NCBI RefSeq assembly: GCF_020075705.1
Contig: NZ_JAIQUM010000004.1
Span: 82,449-146,448 of the forward strand
Direction: 5' to 3'
DNA from: Metabacillus rhizolycopersici
GTDB lineage: Bacteria; Bacillota; Bacilli; Bacillales; Bacillaceae
Length of the DNA stretch: 64,000 bases
Position numbers and translations under genes: made by a program. Each line of letters opens with the position of its first letter. The stretch's first letter is position 1. The notes beneath the pieces are model-generated. The model was not told the origin of the DNA. It saw nothing but the letters and a program-made list of their open reading frames with translations, and ran no database searches. This document shows, piece by piece, positions 34,795 through 43,884 of the stretch.

Positions 34795-35142
34795 GTGCTT
34801 TTTTTCATAGTATCTAAGTGGACCGATGAAACATTTTAGTACTTAATTCTAATGTTTTTACTCTTGGAATAAAATAATTCTAGGAACTACATGGAGGTGG
34901 TAAAAATGCCATGATTGATAGTAAATGAAGAATGATGTAGAGTGGATGTTTACATTTTACTTGTTACAGGTTTCATAGAAACAATTTTTAAAAATTGAAT
35001 TATGTAAGTTGAAGGTGCAATTATAGAACGATAAGCAATCGGAATATTAATTTTTAAAAAAGCAACCTGCTAATCGAGCAAGTCTTGTGGTATTAGAACA
35101 AAAACTGAAATGTCCAAACAAAATAAAAAGGAGTGGTTTTTA
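34795..35142 (+). other. Intergenic region before the DoxX gene
   Basis: Nothing firm. A GGAGGTGG near 34894 looks like a ribosome site but the ATG after it is followed at once by a stop (ATG CCA TGA), so it may be a decayed gene start. No hairpin or repeat was seen. Confidence 0.4.
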
Positions 35143-35508
35143 ATGGATATCACATTATGGGTTATTCAAGTAATTCTTGGTTTGGCATTTATCATGTTTG
35201 GTTCAATGAAGGCATTTCAATATGAAAAATCAAAAGCAAGTCTACCGTGGGTAAAAGACTCATCCAAGGGGCTGGTTATTTTTATCGGGGTAGCAGAGAT
35301 ACTAGGAGGACTTGGGGTAATCGTTCCGCAAGCAACAGGAATACTTACTTGGCTAACACCACTTGCAGCAGTAGGAATTGCTGTCATTATGATTCTTGCT
35401 GGGGGCTTTCATATTAAGAGAAAAGAAAACAAAGCAATTTGGCTGAATTTGATATTCTTATTATTAGCACTATTTATCGCCTATGGTCGTTGGTTTATTG
35501 CTTCATAA
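35143..35508 (+). CDS. DoxX-like integral membrane protein
   Basis: A 121-residue protein with four predicted membrane segments (about 4-22, 44-62, 68-90, 97-117). ATG 35143 follows AAAAAGGAGTGG; the longer frame from 35110 lacks a ribosome site. LGLAFIMFGSMKAFQYEKSKASLPWVKD and GVAEILGGLGVIVPQATGI are the DoxX family pattern. Members are linked loosely to membrane redox or thiol stress; no precise reaction is known. It is monocistronic. Confidence 0.8.
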   Translation: MDITLWVIQVILGLAFIMFGSMKAFQYEKSKASLPWVKDSSKGLVIFIGVAEILGGLGVIVPQATGILTWLTPLAAVGIAVIMILAGGFHIKRKENKAIWLNLIFLLLALFIAYGRWFIAS

Positions 35509-35580
35509 TCGCACTTATTTACTCATCCTATATTTGGAAATAGAATCATCATAGTTAAATCCATTATTCAGTTAGAGATG

Positions 35581-35624
35581 AATGAAAAGTAGTGCGGTTA
35601 ATTTTTACTGCACTACTTTTCATT
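35581..35624. terminator. Bidirectional terminator between DoxX and the coiled-coil gene
   Basis: A 15-bp stem, AATGAAAAGTAGTGC (35581-35595) with GCACTACTTTTCATT (35610-35624). Confidence 0.85.
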
Positions 35625-35679
35625 ATGTTTTGAATCGAGTTTCATAATTATACGCAATAAATCAGTTTTTTCGTTTGAT

Positions 35680-36459
35680 CTATTTTGAGCTAGTTGTTTC
35701 TTTTTGTTTTTCATCTTGTTCAACGTGGATTTTTTGAAAAACACCAGTTTTTATGAAAAGTTGTGCGACATATCCAGTAATTTGCTTGTAATTTGCTTCG
35801 ATTTTGTCTACTACATAGCTAATTCTTTCAGATAATGTAGCTTTTAGACTTTCTAGTTCTTTAGTCGTTTTTTGGTTAGCTATATCCTGGTGATTCAGTC
35901 GCTCTAAAATCGTTTTATGAAAGGATTCTTGTAATTCGAGAGTTTTCAAGATTTCGTCATTTAGATGATATTGATTATCCAACTTTTCACTCATATTGGT
36001 ATTAAGTTGATCAAATTGTTCGATCTTTTTCGTAAGTTGTTGAATAACTGTATCTTGAATTGTTAACTGATCAACAATTGCCTGATTTACAATACCTTCA
36101 TTTTCGTATTTTTTTAATAACTCATGGTTAAATGCATCGATTGCCTCAATACGCTGTAACAAAATTTGATATGCTTCGTCTTGTTTCTTTATCGAATCAA
36201 TTAATGGTGATGTACGTGACTCCTGATGTTCAAGTTGTTTTAAAACATGATGCAACTGATCCTGTTGTTCACTCTTTGTTTTATTAAGCAAGATGTTTAC
36301 ATCGTTTGTGGCATTTTCTAAAGTTGAATTTACCTCACTTTGCTTCTGGATAAACTCCTGCAAATAATTTCTTCGAAAAGAGACCTGATTAGACATTATT
36401 TTGATTTCTGAAGGCTGTTTATAAATAAGAGGATTCGCTTTATTTTTAATATAAACCAA
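35680..36459 (-). CDS. Coiled-coil protein of unknown function
   Basis: A 259-residue protein, nearly all helical with heptad patterning from about 40 to 230 (repeats such as LKQLEHQES, IEAIDAFNHELLKK, LTKKIEQFDQLNTN, ILKTLELQESFHKTILERLNHQD). It has no signal peptide or membrane segment. TTG at 36459 follows AAGGAGTG by 7 bases. Recurring Q-E/D and LNHQD-like units suggest internal duplication. No family was recognised; it could be a structural or spore-associated filament-like protein. Confidence 0.65.
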   Translation of the reverse strand: MVYIKNKANPLIYKQPSEIKIMSNQVSFRRNYLQEFIQKQSEVNSTLENATNDVNILLNKTKSEQQDQLHHVLKQLEHQESRTSPLIDSIKKQDEAYQILLQRIEAIDAFNHELLKKYENEGIVNQAIVDQLTIQDTVIQQLTKKIEQFDQLNTNMSEKLDNQYHLNDEILKTLELQESFHKTILERLNHQDIANQKTTKELESLKATLSERISYVVDKIEANYKQITGYVAQLFIKTGVFQKIHVEQDEKQKETTSSK

Positions 36460-36615
36460 ATATTTTCACTCCTTCATCCATTAACCTTGATGATGATAGT
36501 ATTCTATGTGGTAACCCAATGATTTGATTACTTATTTTTCTTATTAAAAAATCATGTACGTTTTTTGCTTAGTTGGGACATACTAAAATGAAAAATCATG
36601 AAAGGTGGTTGAAAG

Positions 36616-37248
36616 ATGGGTTTAGAATGGTTTGACCGTGTAAGCGGTGAATTACCGGAACAACTTGAATCAATATGTGAAAAATATGATCAAGTAGGGC
36701 ATATGTCAATTGATCGCGGTGTTAAGCATCCCAGAATTGAATTTTTTGTTGAAACAGAAGATGATGATCGAGATTATTTTTGTACATTATTTTTCGATCC
36801 TCTAAATGAAGAGTTCTATCTTGAAACATTCGATTTTGAATACGAGCAAACCTCTAGAACAATTCTTTCAGATTTCGAAGACATTGTCGATGCTGTTCAT
36901 GAAAGCATTCATTATTTTATGAATGAAGATTATGATGATAATGTGATTCTCGATGTAGATGATGAAATGGATGATTCAGGTGATATTTTTGAAGAAATAG
37001 ATGTTGAATGGGAGACTCCAGAAGTTACTGCTTTTACATACGAGGATGAAGTAGAAGTTACCTATCAATTTGGTATTGTACAGGAAACTGGTGATGGCGT
37101 ACTTAGGCGGATAAATCGGATAAAGGATGTCGAGAATAGGCTAATTAAAGATGAGACAAACTTTATCTTCAGTAAAGAAGAAGCTAGTACAATTATTGCG
37201 ATGGTTGCAAGTCATATGGATTCGTTAACTGAGTTCGATTTACAATAA
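36616..37248 (+). CDS. Acidic conserved hypothetical protein
   Basis: A 210-residue very acidic protein (Asp/Glu runs at about 108-130, e.g. NEDYDDNVILDVDDEMDDSG). It has no signal or membrane segment. The N-terminal half has alternating beta/helix pattern (GVKHPRIEFFVET, FCTLFFDPLNEEFYLETFDFEYE), like a small alpha/beta domain. The C-terminal third ends in a helix (SKEEASTIIAMVASHMDSL). AAAGGTGG precedes the ATG. Resembles lineage-specific Bacillus proteins of unknown role. Confidence 0.65.
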   Translation: MGLEWFDRVSGELPEQLESICEKYDQVGHMSIDRGVKHPRIEFFVETEDDDRDYFCTLFFDPLNEEFYLETFDFEYEQTSRTILSDFEDIVDAVHESIHYFMNEDYDDNVILDVDDEMDDSGDIFEEIDVEWETPEVTAFTYEDEVEVTYQFGIVQETGDGVLRRINRIKDVENRLIKDETNFIFSKEEASTIIAMVASHMDSLTEFDLQ

Positions 37249-37280
37249 TTACAATATTCAATCGTAAAAAGTAAATAAAT

Positions 37281-37303
37281 TGAATCCCCCTTTAAGGGGG
37301 AGG
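37281..37303. repeat. Short C/G hairpin between convergent genes
   Basis: CCCCCTTTAAGGGGG is a small perfect stem between the acidic-protein gene and the nucleotidase gene; no T run, so termination is uncertain. Confidence 0.4.
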
Positions 37304-37345
37304 ACGAATTGTTGTTTGATAAATCATGATCAGAACGAATTAATC

Positions 37346-38887
37346 TTATCGATAAGCCAAATTTCGATTTTTTAAATAGTTTACAAAAATATCTCGAATA
37401 TACGATTCGGTTACAACTGTTTTACCTACTCGAAATGAGGAAAAACCATCCCCTCCTTGTGCTAGATAATCACTTAGAGCAACACTATAAATTTTATTTG
37501 GAATTAATTTATCTCCGTTCTTGTCAGTCAAATATTCAATTTTGTTGCCAAATTGTTCATCATGGTTAACTGTATAGGAAATACCTATAGGTTGTAGAAG
37601 ATTCTCTTTCTCCTTTTTCCATTGCTGTTCAAGGACGTTCTTTATTTGATTACCTGTTAAATGGATCTTTACCACTTTGTGATCAAAGGGTAAAGAACTG
37701 TAAATATCCTCAAATGTAATTTCCCCTTTTTGTAAACTTGACCTAATACCGCCATGGTGAGTAAATGCCATATCCGCATTCATTTCATGCATCATTGACA
37801 TTGCAACCATTTCGCCAAGAGGTGAATTCCCCTTATTATTCGTTTTTCTAGAAATTGGTTTTGGTATCGTCATGATCACTTCATTCGTTTCATGACTTAG
37901 CATTGCTTGATAGTTGTTTAGTAATTTTATCGTTTCCTCATCAGGCTCTATAAAATTATGCAAAGTTAAATGGATGTTTCCTTCCTTTTTAATAATATCC
38001 CCTGTTTTGCGATCGATATCGAGGAGAACTTCAGAAATTGCTTTACCAGCTGAGTATCCTTGAATAATCAGCTTATTATCGACAACTGTATTTGCGTATC
38101 CATGATTATGGCCAGCGAACATGACATCGACTTCATCATGGATAAATGGCGCCATTTCGACCAAATCAAGCTCTGGATTACTACCAGAAACTTGTGACTT
38201 TGCTGAAACATGAGCTAAAACAACAATTGTTTTAACGCCTTTTTCTACTAATTTTTCTGTTGCTTTGTTTATTGCAGTAACTTCATCAATTATGTTAACT
38301 TGTTCTCGATTTTTGTAAACGACATAATCATTCGTTTCTGTTGTTACGGCGCCAATAAAGCCAATGTTAATTCCATCTAGTTCCTTTATTGTATAGGGTG
38401 GCAATAGCGGAGAATTCGTTTGTTTATTTAGTACATTTGCGGAGATATAGGTAGTGGTTGATCCCTTATAGCCGGTCTTAGGATCACCATTTAAAAGTCT
38501 ATTCATTTCATTTACACCACGATCAAATTCGTGATTTCCTAATGTGCCAATATCTACATTTAATTGGTTTAAAAACTCGATGGTTGGTTCATCTAAATAA
38601 AAAGCAGAAATAGGTGGGCTAGCGCCGACCATGTCACCAGCATGAACAAGGAGAGAATGTTCTTTTTTTAATTTTTTAATATATGCAGCTACATACTCTG
38701 CACCACCGACTTTTTGACCAAACAACTCCTGATAAGTATTCAGTTGTCCGTGAAAATCATTCATGCCAAGTAATTGAACCCTTACGACATCATCCTTAGC
38801 TGTTAAATTAGTTGTTGAGTAAACAGTAGTAGTTAAAATGAGAAAGCTAATACAGAAAAATAGAAATATCAAAGTTCGCTTAGACAA
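37346..38887 (-). CDS. Secreted 5'-nucleotidase / metallophosphatase
   Basis: A 513-residue exported enzyme of the UshA/YfkN family that hydrolyses nucleotides or related phosphoesters outside the cell. The signal peptide is about residues 1-24. The calcineurin-like domain shows LLGMNDFHGQL, VHAGDMVGASPP, IGTLGNHEFDRGV, VVLAHVS and FAGHNHGY, all expected metal ligands. The C-terminal 5'-nucleotidase domain shows THHGGIRSSLQKGEI and SDYLAQGGDGFSSF for substrate stacking. TTG start follows AGGAGGG. No sortase or membrane anchor is seen at the end, so it is probably released. It is monocistronic. Confidence 0.88.
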   Translation of the reverse strand: MSKRTLIFLFFCISFLILTTTVYSTTNLTAKDDVVRVQLLGMNDFHGQLNTYQELFGQKVGGAEYVAAYIKKLKKEHSLLVHAGDMVGASPPISAFYLDEPTIEFLNQLNVDIGTLGNHEFDRGVNEMNRLLNGDPKTGYKGSTTTYISANVLNKQTNSPLLPPYTIKELDGINIGFIGAVTTETNDYVVYKNREQVNIIDEVTAINKATEKLVEKGVKTIVVLAHVSAKSQVSGSNPELDLVEMAPFIHDEVDVMFAGHNHGYANTVVDNKLIIQGYSAGKAISEVLLDIDRKTGDIIKKEGNIHLTLHNFIEPDEETIKLLNNYQAMLSHETNEVIMTIPKPISRKTNNKGNSPLGEMVAMSMMHEMNADMAFTHHGGIRSSLQKGEITFEDIYSSLPFDHKVVKIHLTGNQIKNVLEQQWKKEKENLLQPIGISYTVNHDEQFGNKIEYLTDKNGDKLIPNKIYSVALSDYLAQGGDGFSSFRVGKTVVTESYIRDIFVNYLKNRNLAYR

Positions 38888-39294
38888 GTTCTAGATCCCT
38901 CCTAATTCATTTTACTTTAAGCTTAGCACGCTAAAATGAACCTAAGCTTAAGTCAGCGTAAAGTTTTAATGAAATTACGATTTTTAAACATAAGCTAAAT
39001 TGAAAGTGAGGCTTTAAGGCAATCCCGCAAAATATATGGGTGTATTGTGTGTCAAAGAGATTTTTTTGTTTTTTATGTAATCTTTTTGTAAATTTATTTA
39101 CATGAGAAGTTGAAAGGTTAGTTGAATCTCCTAATTTTGCATGAATTGATCTTTTTCCTCCAGTGGTTCTTCCAGACTTGATGGGAAAAGGTTTGTCAAA
39201 TAATAAGTTAAAGGGTGACTTTATAATAGAAAGTGGTTTATCATAATTAGAAGAAAGGCTATAGAATTGAACCGTTTTTACTAGGAGGGGCACT
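38888..39294. other. Divergent intergenic region with a 10-bp inverted repeat
   Basis: TTAAGCTTAG (38917-38926) and CTAAGCTTAA (38942-38951) form a perfect inverted repeat 30 bases upstream of the nucleotidase start, a possible operator. A minus-strand open frame at 38931-39293 lacks a ribosome site and is not supported. No other features were seen. Confidence 0.45.
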
Positions 39295-39573
39295 GTGGAT
39301 ATTTTGGCAAATCAACCCTATTTTAAGGTGAGGAGGGTTATTGAAGGCAATACTCAATACGAAATAGAAGAAGAGCATGAGATTACATTGTCCTCAGAAC
39401 GATTATGTACATCAGTTGACACTTTTTTAATGGATGAAATTTTGGATATATCCTTCCGTTTTTTTGCAAAAGAAATGGGCTTTTTCTATTTGCATACAAC
39501 AAAAGGAATGTATGCTTACACTGTTAAAACAGACCCACAACCTTTTATTGATCAATTTCGGCTGACTAAGTAA
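39295..39573 (+). CDS. Small protein of unknown function, 92 residues
   Basis: GTG start with an excellent ribosome site (TAGGAGGGG). The protein is mixed alpha/beta, starts MDILANQPYFKVRRVIEGNTQYEIEEEHEI and ends FIDQFRLTK, with no Cys cluster, signal or membrane segment. The strand pattern (FFYLHTTKGMYAYTV) suggests a compact PH-like or beta-sandwich domain, which is a guess. A perfect 16-bp hairpin follows. No family name recognised. Confidence 0.65.
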   Translation: MDILANQPYFKVRRVIEGNTQYEIEEEHEITLSSERLCTSVDTFLMDEILDISFRFFAKEMGFFYLHTTKGMYAYTVKTDPQPFIDQFRLTK

Positions 39574-39600
39574 TGGATTGAGATAGTAGTTCCAAGGGGC

Positions 39601-39650
39601 TGAAACTTCCATCAGTTGAAATAGAGTAATCCTCACTGATGGAAGTTTCA
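39601..39650. terminator. Perfect 16-bp hairpin after the 92-residue protein gene
   Basis: TGAAACTTCCATCAGT (39601-39616) with its complement at 39635-39650. There is no T run on either side, but the position between convergent genes fits termination. Confidence 0.6.
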
Positions 39651-39704
39651 CCTTATGAAAATGGCTTTCTTAATACTAGATCTGCTGTATTCTTTTCACT
39701 ATAA

Positions 39705-40463
39705 TCAGTCCATATCTTTACAAATGAACCCCTGTTGTTTCAGCATCTGAGGCACATCTTTATAATTGTCGTTATAATGTTTTCCTTTATAAAAATTTGA
39801 GATTCTTTTTGTCCATGTTGAATCAGTTTGTCCATTTGATTTTTGAAATAGATGATCCTTATAAACTTGATTATAGGATTTAATGTATTGTTCTTGGTCG
39901 CTGTTATATTTTTCTCGATGAACGAATGCTTCTTGGGGCAATCGTGGATTTAAGCCAGGATCGTCAAGCCCATAACCAACACATAAACCAACAATAGGTA
40001 TAACAAATTGTGGCAAATTTAGCAGTTTGATTACTTCTAAAGGATTTCTACGAATTCCACCAATAGGTACAGTGCCTAACCCTAAAGATTCTGAAGCAGC
40101 GATGGCATTACTTAATGCTAAGCCAACATCTGTAGCTCCGACTAGTAATGAATCTACATCATTAACGACTTCAAATGGTATATTCTCAATTTCACTTGCT
40201 TTTTTTGCGCGATGAAAATCAGCACAAAAAATGAGAAATGTAGGTGCTTGATTAATATGTTCTTGGTTTCCGCAAAAGGTAGCGAGCTCCTGTTTACGTT
40301 CCTGATCTTGAACCACGATTACAGATACTTGCTGGCCATGGATCCATGTAGGGGCAGCTTGTGCTGCGGAAAGAATCGCCTTAAGTTGTTCGTTGTCTAG
40401 CTGTTTTTCTTCATATTTTCGAAAAGAACGATGATTTGTTAATGTATTAATCGTTTCATTCAT
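39705..40463 (-). CDS. Oxygen-insensitive NADPH nitroreductase, NfrA/NfsA type
   Basis: A 252-residue FMN enzyme reducing nitroaromatics, quinones or flavin. It shows HRSFRKYEEKQL (FMN phosphate-binding Arg), AAPTWIHGQQVSVIVV, DVGLALSNAIAASESLGLGTVPIGGIRRNP and the PIVGLCVGYG end of the NfsA-like domain, then a C-terminal extension with YNQVYKDHLFQKSN. Size and end match NfrA-group enzymes of Bacillus. Monocistronic, divergent from the phosphodiesterase gene. Confidence 0.85.
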   Translation of the reverse strand: MNETINTLTNHRSFRKYEEKQLDNEQLKAILSAAQAAPTWIHGQQVSVIVVQDQERKQELATFCGNQEHINQAPTFLIFCADFHRAKKASEIENIPFEVVNDVDSLLVGATDVGLALSNAIAASESLGLGTVPIGGIRRNPLEVIKLLNLPQFVIPIVGLCVGYGLDDPGLNPRLPQEAFVHREKYNSDQEQYIKSYNQVYKDHLFQKSNGQTDSTWTKRISNFYKGKHYNDNYKDVPQMLKQQGFICKDMD

Positions 40464-40579
40464 CTCTAAATTCCTCCTGTATCATTAATTTCAGCAACTT
40501 AACTTTATCGTGGTGTGGGTATTTTTTCAAAGTATATGATCTAAATGATAATCTAAAATGGAAAAGAGGAGGGGGACGA

Positions 40580-41389
40580 ATGTTAGTAAAGTCCATGTTA
40601 AGAAACGTTCAACAATTATATAAAAAAAGAGGTTTGTTTAAGAAAGCTAACTTAAACAAACCTAGTATTTTAGTAGTTGCACATCGCGGTGCTTCTGGAT
40701 ATGCACCTGAAAATACGATGGTGGCGTTTAAAAAAGCGTTAGAATTAAAAGCGGATTTTATAGAGTTAGATGTTCAAATGACAAATGATAATGTGCTTGT
40801 CGTTATTCATGACTCGAATGTTGCACGTACAACTAATGGTACAGGTGAAGTTCGAGAGTTTTCATATAAAGAATTAAAAATGCTTGACACAGGTTTATGG
40901 TTTAATAGAAAATTCTCAGGACAAAGAATTCCGACACTTCAAGAAGTGATCACAGAATTCCGTGGGAAAATGGGATTGTTAATTGAGATAAAAAATCCGG
41001 ATTTATACCCTACAATTGCAGAGAGTCTTGCAAGCGAATTAAAAAAGAATAATCTTGATTGTCCCAGGAATGATGAAGTCATTGTCCAGTCATTTGATTT
41101 TGAATTATTACAAAGATTCCATCAAATCGTTCCCAATGTACCTTTAGGTCTTCTTGTTAAGTATCGTGTACATGGGATTTCAAATGTACAACTTAGAGAA
41201 TGGTCTTCGCTGGTACGATATATCAATCCTAATAAAGCATTAATAACGAAAGGGTTGGTAAAAAGAATCCATTCATACAAGCTTAAAGTCATTCCTTATA
41301 CAGTAAGGGACAAAAAGTCAATAAAAGGGTTGATAGATGCAAAAGTAGACGGTGTTGTAACGGATTATCCTGATTACTTAAAAGAATAA
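40580..41389 (+). CDS. Glycerophosphodiester phosphodiesterase, cytosolic
   Basis: A 269-residue TIM-barrel enzyme hydrolysing glycerophosphodiesters to glycerol-3-phosphate and alcohol. Catalytic motifs: HRGASGYAPENTMVAF (His, Arg, Glu), FIELDVQMTNDNVLVVIHD (metal Glu/Asp and catalytic His), LLIEIKNP, and VDGVVTDYPDYL at the end. The N-terminal 30 residues are basic but without a signal sequence, so a UgpQ-like cytosolic form is likely. GAGGAGGGGG precedes the ATG. Confidence 0.88.
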   Translation: MLVKSMLRNVQQLYKKRGLFKKANLNKPSILVVAHRGASGYAPENTMVAFKKALELKADFIELDVQMTNDNVLVVIHDSNVARTTNGTGEVREFSYKELKMLDTGLWFNRKFSGQRIPTLQEVITEFRGKMGLLIEIKNPDLYPTIAESLASELKKNNLDCPRNDEVIVQSFDFELLQRFHQIVPNVPLGLLVKYRVHGISNVQLREWSSLVRYINPNKALITKGLVKRIHSYKLKVIPYTVRDKKSIKGLIDAKVDGVVTDYPDYLKE

Positions 41390-41395
41390 TAAAAT

Positions 41396-41427
41396 AAAGA
41401 GGCTGATACAATGTCAAGCCTCTTTTT
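41396..41427 (+). terminator. Terminator after the phosphodiesterase gene
   Basis: AAAGAGGCT (41396-41404) with AGCCTCTTT (41417-41425), plus T run. Confidence 0.85.
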
Positions 41428-41471
41428 ATACATCAGAATGTATATCCTTTTTAGGAAATAGAAAATAAAAA

Positions 41472-41654
41472 CTATAAATTTTCGTTTTGTTGTCCAATTT
41501 CCTTTTCAGCGATTAAGGAATTAGCGGCTTCTATGTTTCTATGTTCGTTTACAGAATCTCCATCAATATTTTTTTGAATAGGAAATGTTCGATCTGTTTG
41601 CAATGTTATTTGTTCCCTATTTGGTACATGAGTTAAATTGTTTTCCTCTGCCAT
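41472..41654 (-). CDS. Small hydrophilic protein, second of a two-gene unit
   Basis: A 60-residue, Asn/Glu/Gln-rich protein (MAEENNLTHVPNREQITLQ at the start, EKEIGQQNENL at the end) without membrane segment. A TGGGGGC stretch upstream of the ATG is a moderate ribosome site. It begins 23 bases after the end of another small frame on the same strand, which together look like a tiny operon. No family recognised. Confidence 0.45.
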   Translation of the reverse strand: MAEENNLTHVPNREQITLQTDRTFPIQKNIDGDSVNEHRNIEAANSLIAEKEIGQQNENL

Positions 41655-41677
41655 TCCAACATAGCCCCCAGTGCATT

Positions 41678-41800
41678 CTATATTTTATAAATCGACATAA
41701 TGATAGCTTTTACAACATCAAGGTTTCTCATTCTTGAATCTTCGGAATCAATACTAATAGCCTTAGACCCAAAAGGGGTTGCAATGCTTTTTTCATACAT
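41678..41800 (-). CDS. Small 40-residue protein, first of a two-gene unit
   Basis: ATG at 41800 is preceded by AGGGATGTG. The 40 residues (start MYEKSIATPFGSKAISIDSE, end VVKAIIMSIYKI) have balanced composition and predicted strand-helix pattern. It is shorter than usual annotation limits. Co-orientation and close spacing with the next small gene support it; no family recognised. Confidence 0.4.
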   Translation of the reverse strand: MYEKSIATPFGSKAISIDSEDSRMRNLDVVKAIIMSIYKI

Positions 41801-41911
41801 GACACATCCCTATTGACTCGATAAAAATACTTTAAAGAAATTTTGGTTATTAGTATAATATAGATAAAACATTGTTATCATTAATATTTTTAATAGTAAA
41901 GGTGAGTAGAG

Positions 41912-42790
41912 ATGTATTATGATGCATTAAGAACGTTTATAGCGGTAGTAGAAGAAAAAAACTTTACAAAGGCAGCAGAGAAATTGTTGATTTCGCAGCC
42001 AAGTGTAAGTGTACATATTAAGAATCTAGAGGTGGAATTTCAGTCTCAACTTTTTATTCGATCACCAAAAACATTAAAAATTACGCATGCTGGTGAAATC
42101 TTATATGAACGTGCGAAGCAAATGGTCCAAATATACGATAAAACAAAAAATGAAATTTATGAGCAACAACACACCATTAAAGGCATGCTGAAAATAGCGG
42201 CAAGCTTTACAATTGGAGAATATGTCTTACCACCGATTTTGGCTTCGATTATGAAAGAATATCCGAAACTCGATTTTGATGTCACAATTGGAAATACAGA
42301 TGAGGTAGTAAAGCTAGTGCAATTTTTTCAGGCTGATATTGGCTTGATTGAAGGAAATACAGATGAAAAGGATGTTATCGTTCAACCATTTATGGAAGAT
42401 GACCTAACAATTATTGCTCCACCCGACCATCCTTTAAAACATGCAAACTCAATAAAAATGGGGGATCTTCAGGACGAGATTTGGGTTAGTAGAGAGAAAG
42501 GTTCTGGTACACGGGAATATGTTGAACATATCATTCGGACGAATGGGTTAAAAATGAATCGTTTAATTACGATTAGTAGTAATCAAGGTGTAAAGGAAAC
42601 TGTCATGAATGGCTTGGGGATATCGATTCTTTCAACCTGTGTCGTGAAGAGAGAGCTTGAACAAGGAACATTGCTCGAAATTAAACCAGATGAAGAGCTG
42701 TTTAAAAGAAAGTTTTCCTACCTATATGCCCCAATTGTAGGTGAGAAAAAGATGATTTCTTTGTTTTTAGATGCTCTAGGAAATAGATAA
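41912..42790 (+). CDS. LysR-family transcription regulator, CysL/YwfK-like
   Basis: A 292-residue regulator with the N-terminal winged HTH (LRTFIAVVEEKNFTKAAEKLLISQPSVS) and a periplasmic-binding-like sensor domain (LKIAASFTIGEYVLPPIL, GTREYVEH, NGLGISILS). The overall pattern recalls B. subtilis CysL (YwfK), which activates sulfite reductase cysJI, but no cysteine gene is nearby, so the target is unknown. GGTGAG precedes the ATG. It is alone between small minus-strand genes and gltC, with which it is convergent. Confidence 0.8.
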   Translation: MYYDALRTFIAVVEEKNFTKAAEKLLISQPSVSVHIKNLEVEFQSQLFIRSPKTLKITHAGEILYERAKQMVQIYDKTKNEIYEQQHTIKGMLKIAASFTIGEYVLPPILASIMKEYPKLDFDVTIGNTDEVVKLVQFFQADIGLIEGNTDEKDVIVQPFMEDDLTIIAPPDHPLKHANSIKMGDLQDEIWVSREKGSGTREYVEHIIRTNGLKMNRLITISSNQGVKETVMNGLGISILSTCVVKRELEQGTLLEIKPDEELFKRKFSYLYAPIVGEKKMISLFLDALGNR

Positions 42791-42800
42791 CTTAGAATGG

Positions 42801-42837
42801 AAGTAAGGCTAACTTATATTAGCAGCCAGCCTTACTT
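42801..42837. terminator. Bidirectional terminator between the LysR gene and gltC
   Basis: AAGTAAGGCT (42801-42810) with AGCCTTACTT (42828-42837). Confidence 0.75.
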
Positions 42838-42843
42838 TAAAAA

Positions 42844-43746
42844 TCATTGGTACTGCTCAAGCATGGAGAAAAACTCTTTAATGAATTGGTAAAAAACCTT
42901 TTCAGAAGGGGCGAGTTCTCTTTTTTTAGAAACAATGATACCGACAGTTCTTCTAACTAATGGAAGTTCTATCGGTATTTTTACTGTGAACCGAGGAATT
43001 ACCTCGTGAAATGTGCTATCAGGTAATAATGTTACACCAATCCCCGCTGAAACTAAACCTTTGATCGCATCCAAATCTTCGCCTTCTGATGAGATATTAG
43101 GAACAAAACCAGCTTGTTTACATGCATCCACTGCAATTTCTTGCAGGATATAGCCTTTTGGGAATAGAACAAATTCATCATTCCTTAGTTCATTAAGAAG
43201 GATACTTTTTTGAGTAGCGAGGGGGTGCGATATTGGTAGTAAGGCAAAAATACTTTCTGAGAATAAAATCGTTCCTTCGACTTCTGGGATATTAAGTGGG
43301 ACGGGTCCTAAAAATGCTAAATCAATATCGCGATTAATGACAGAATCAATTAAAAATTTGTATGAGCCTTGTCTTAAATGAAAAGAAACATTCGGATATT
43401 TTTCTTTAAATGCTGAAATGACAGTTGGTAATAAATGACTCGCAAGGCTAGTTGGAAAACCGATCTTAATGGAGCCTTTTTCAGGATCAAGATATTCATC
43501 TATTTGTCTTTTGGCATAATCGATTGCTTTTATAGCAGTTCTTGTATGAGTGAGAAATATCTTTCCAATCGGTGTTAGCTTTACATTCCGCCCTTCTCTT
43601 TCAAATAAAGGAACACCTAACTCTGCCTCCAAATTAGCGATTTGTCTACTTATTGCAGACTGGGCTACATGTAAATGTTGAGCGGCCTCTGAAACATGTT
43701 CTCGCTCTGCAACTTCCACAAAATAGTGTAATTGACGTAATTCCAT
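42844..43746 (-). CDS. gltC: LysR-family activator of glutamate synthase
   Basis: A 300-residue regulator divergent from gltA, as in B. subtilis. HTH: MELRQLHYFVEVAEREHVSEAAQHLHVAQSAISRQIANLE; sensor: GSIKIGFPTSLASHLLPTVI, LDAIKGLVSAGIGVTLLP. GltC activates gltAB when 2-oxoglutarate is high and is inhibited through glutamate and RocG, which is family knowledge. Length and location agree. AGGAGG-like GGAGGAAT precedes the ATG on the minus strand. Confidence 0.9.
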   Translation of the reverse strand: MELRQLHYFVEVAEREHVSEAAQHLHVAQSAISRQIANLEAELGVPLFEREGRNVKLTPIGKIFLTHTRTAIKAIDYAKRQIDEYLDPEKGSIKIGFPTSLASHLLPTVISAFKEKYPNVSFHLRQGSYKFLIDSVINRDIDLAFLGPVPLNIPEVEGTILFSESIFALLPISHPLATQKSILLNELRNDEFVLFPKGYILQEIAVDACKQAGFVPNISSEGEDLDAIKGLVSAGIGVTLLPDSTFHEVIPRFTVKIPIELPLVRRTVGIIVSKKRELAPSEKVFYQFIKEFFSMLEQYQ

Positions 43747-43793
43747 CGTATTCCTCCGTTCATATATATCAAAAACAGATTGATTCCATCTAA

Positions 43794-43830
43794 ATTATAT
43801 ATTGTTCATATTAATTTGTGAATATATAAT
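43794..43830. promoter_or_regulatory. Inverted repeat in the gltC-gltA regulatory region
   Basis: ATTATATATT (43794-43803) and AATATATAAT (43821-43830) are perfect complements around a 17-base centre that includes TTCA and TGAA. Position between the divergent genes fits a GltC operator; the exact B. subtilis box sequence was not matched. Confidence 0.45.
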
Positions 43831-43884
43831 ATAATTATCTTGGAAATAAACGGTTGTAAGATAATCTGACAGGGGGAGATATAC

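Noticed and set aside
38931..39293. Minus-strand 120-codon frame
   Set aside because: No ribosome site, low protein likeness, and it covers a regulatory gap.
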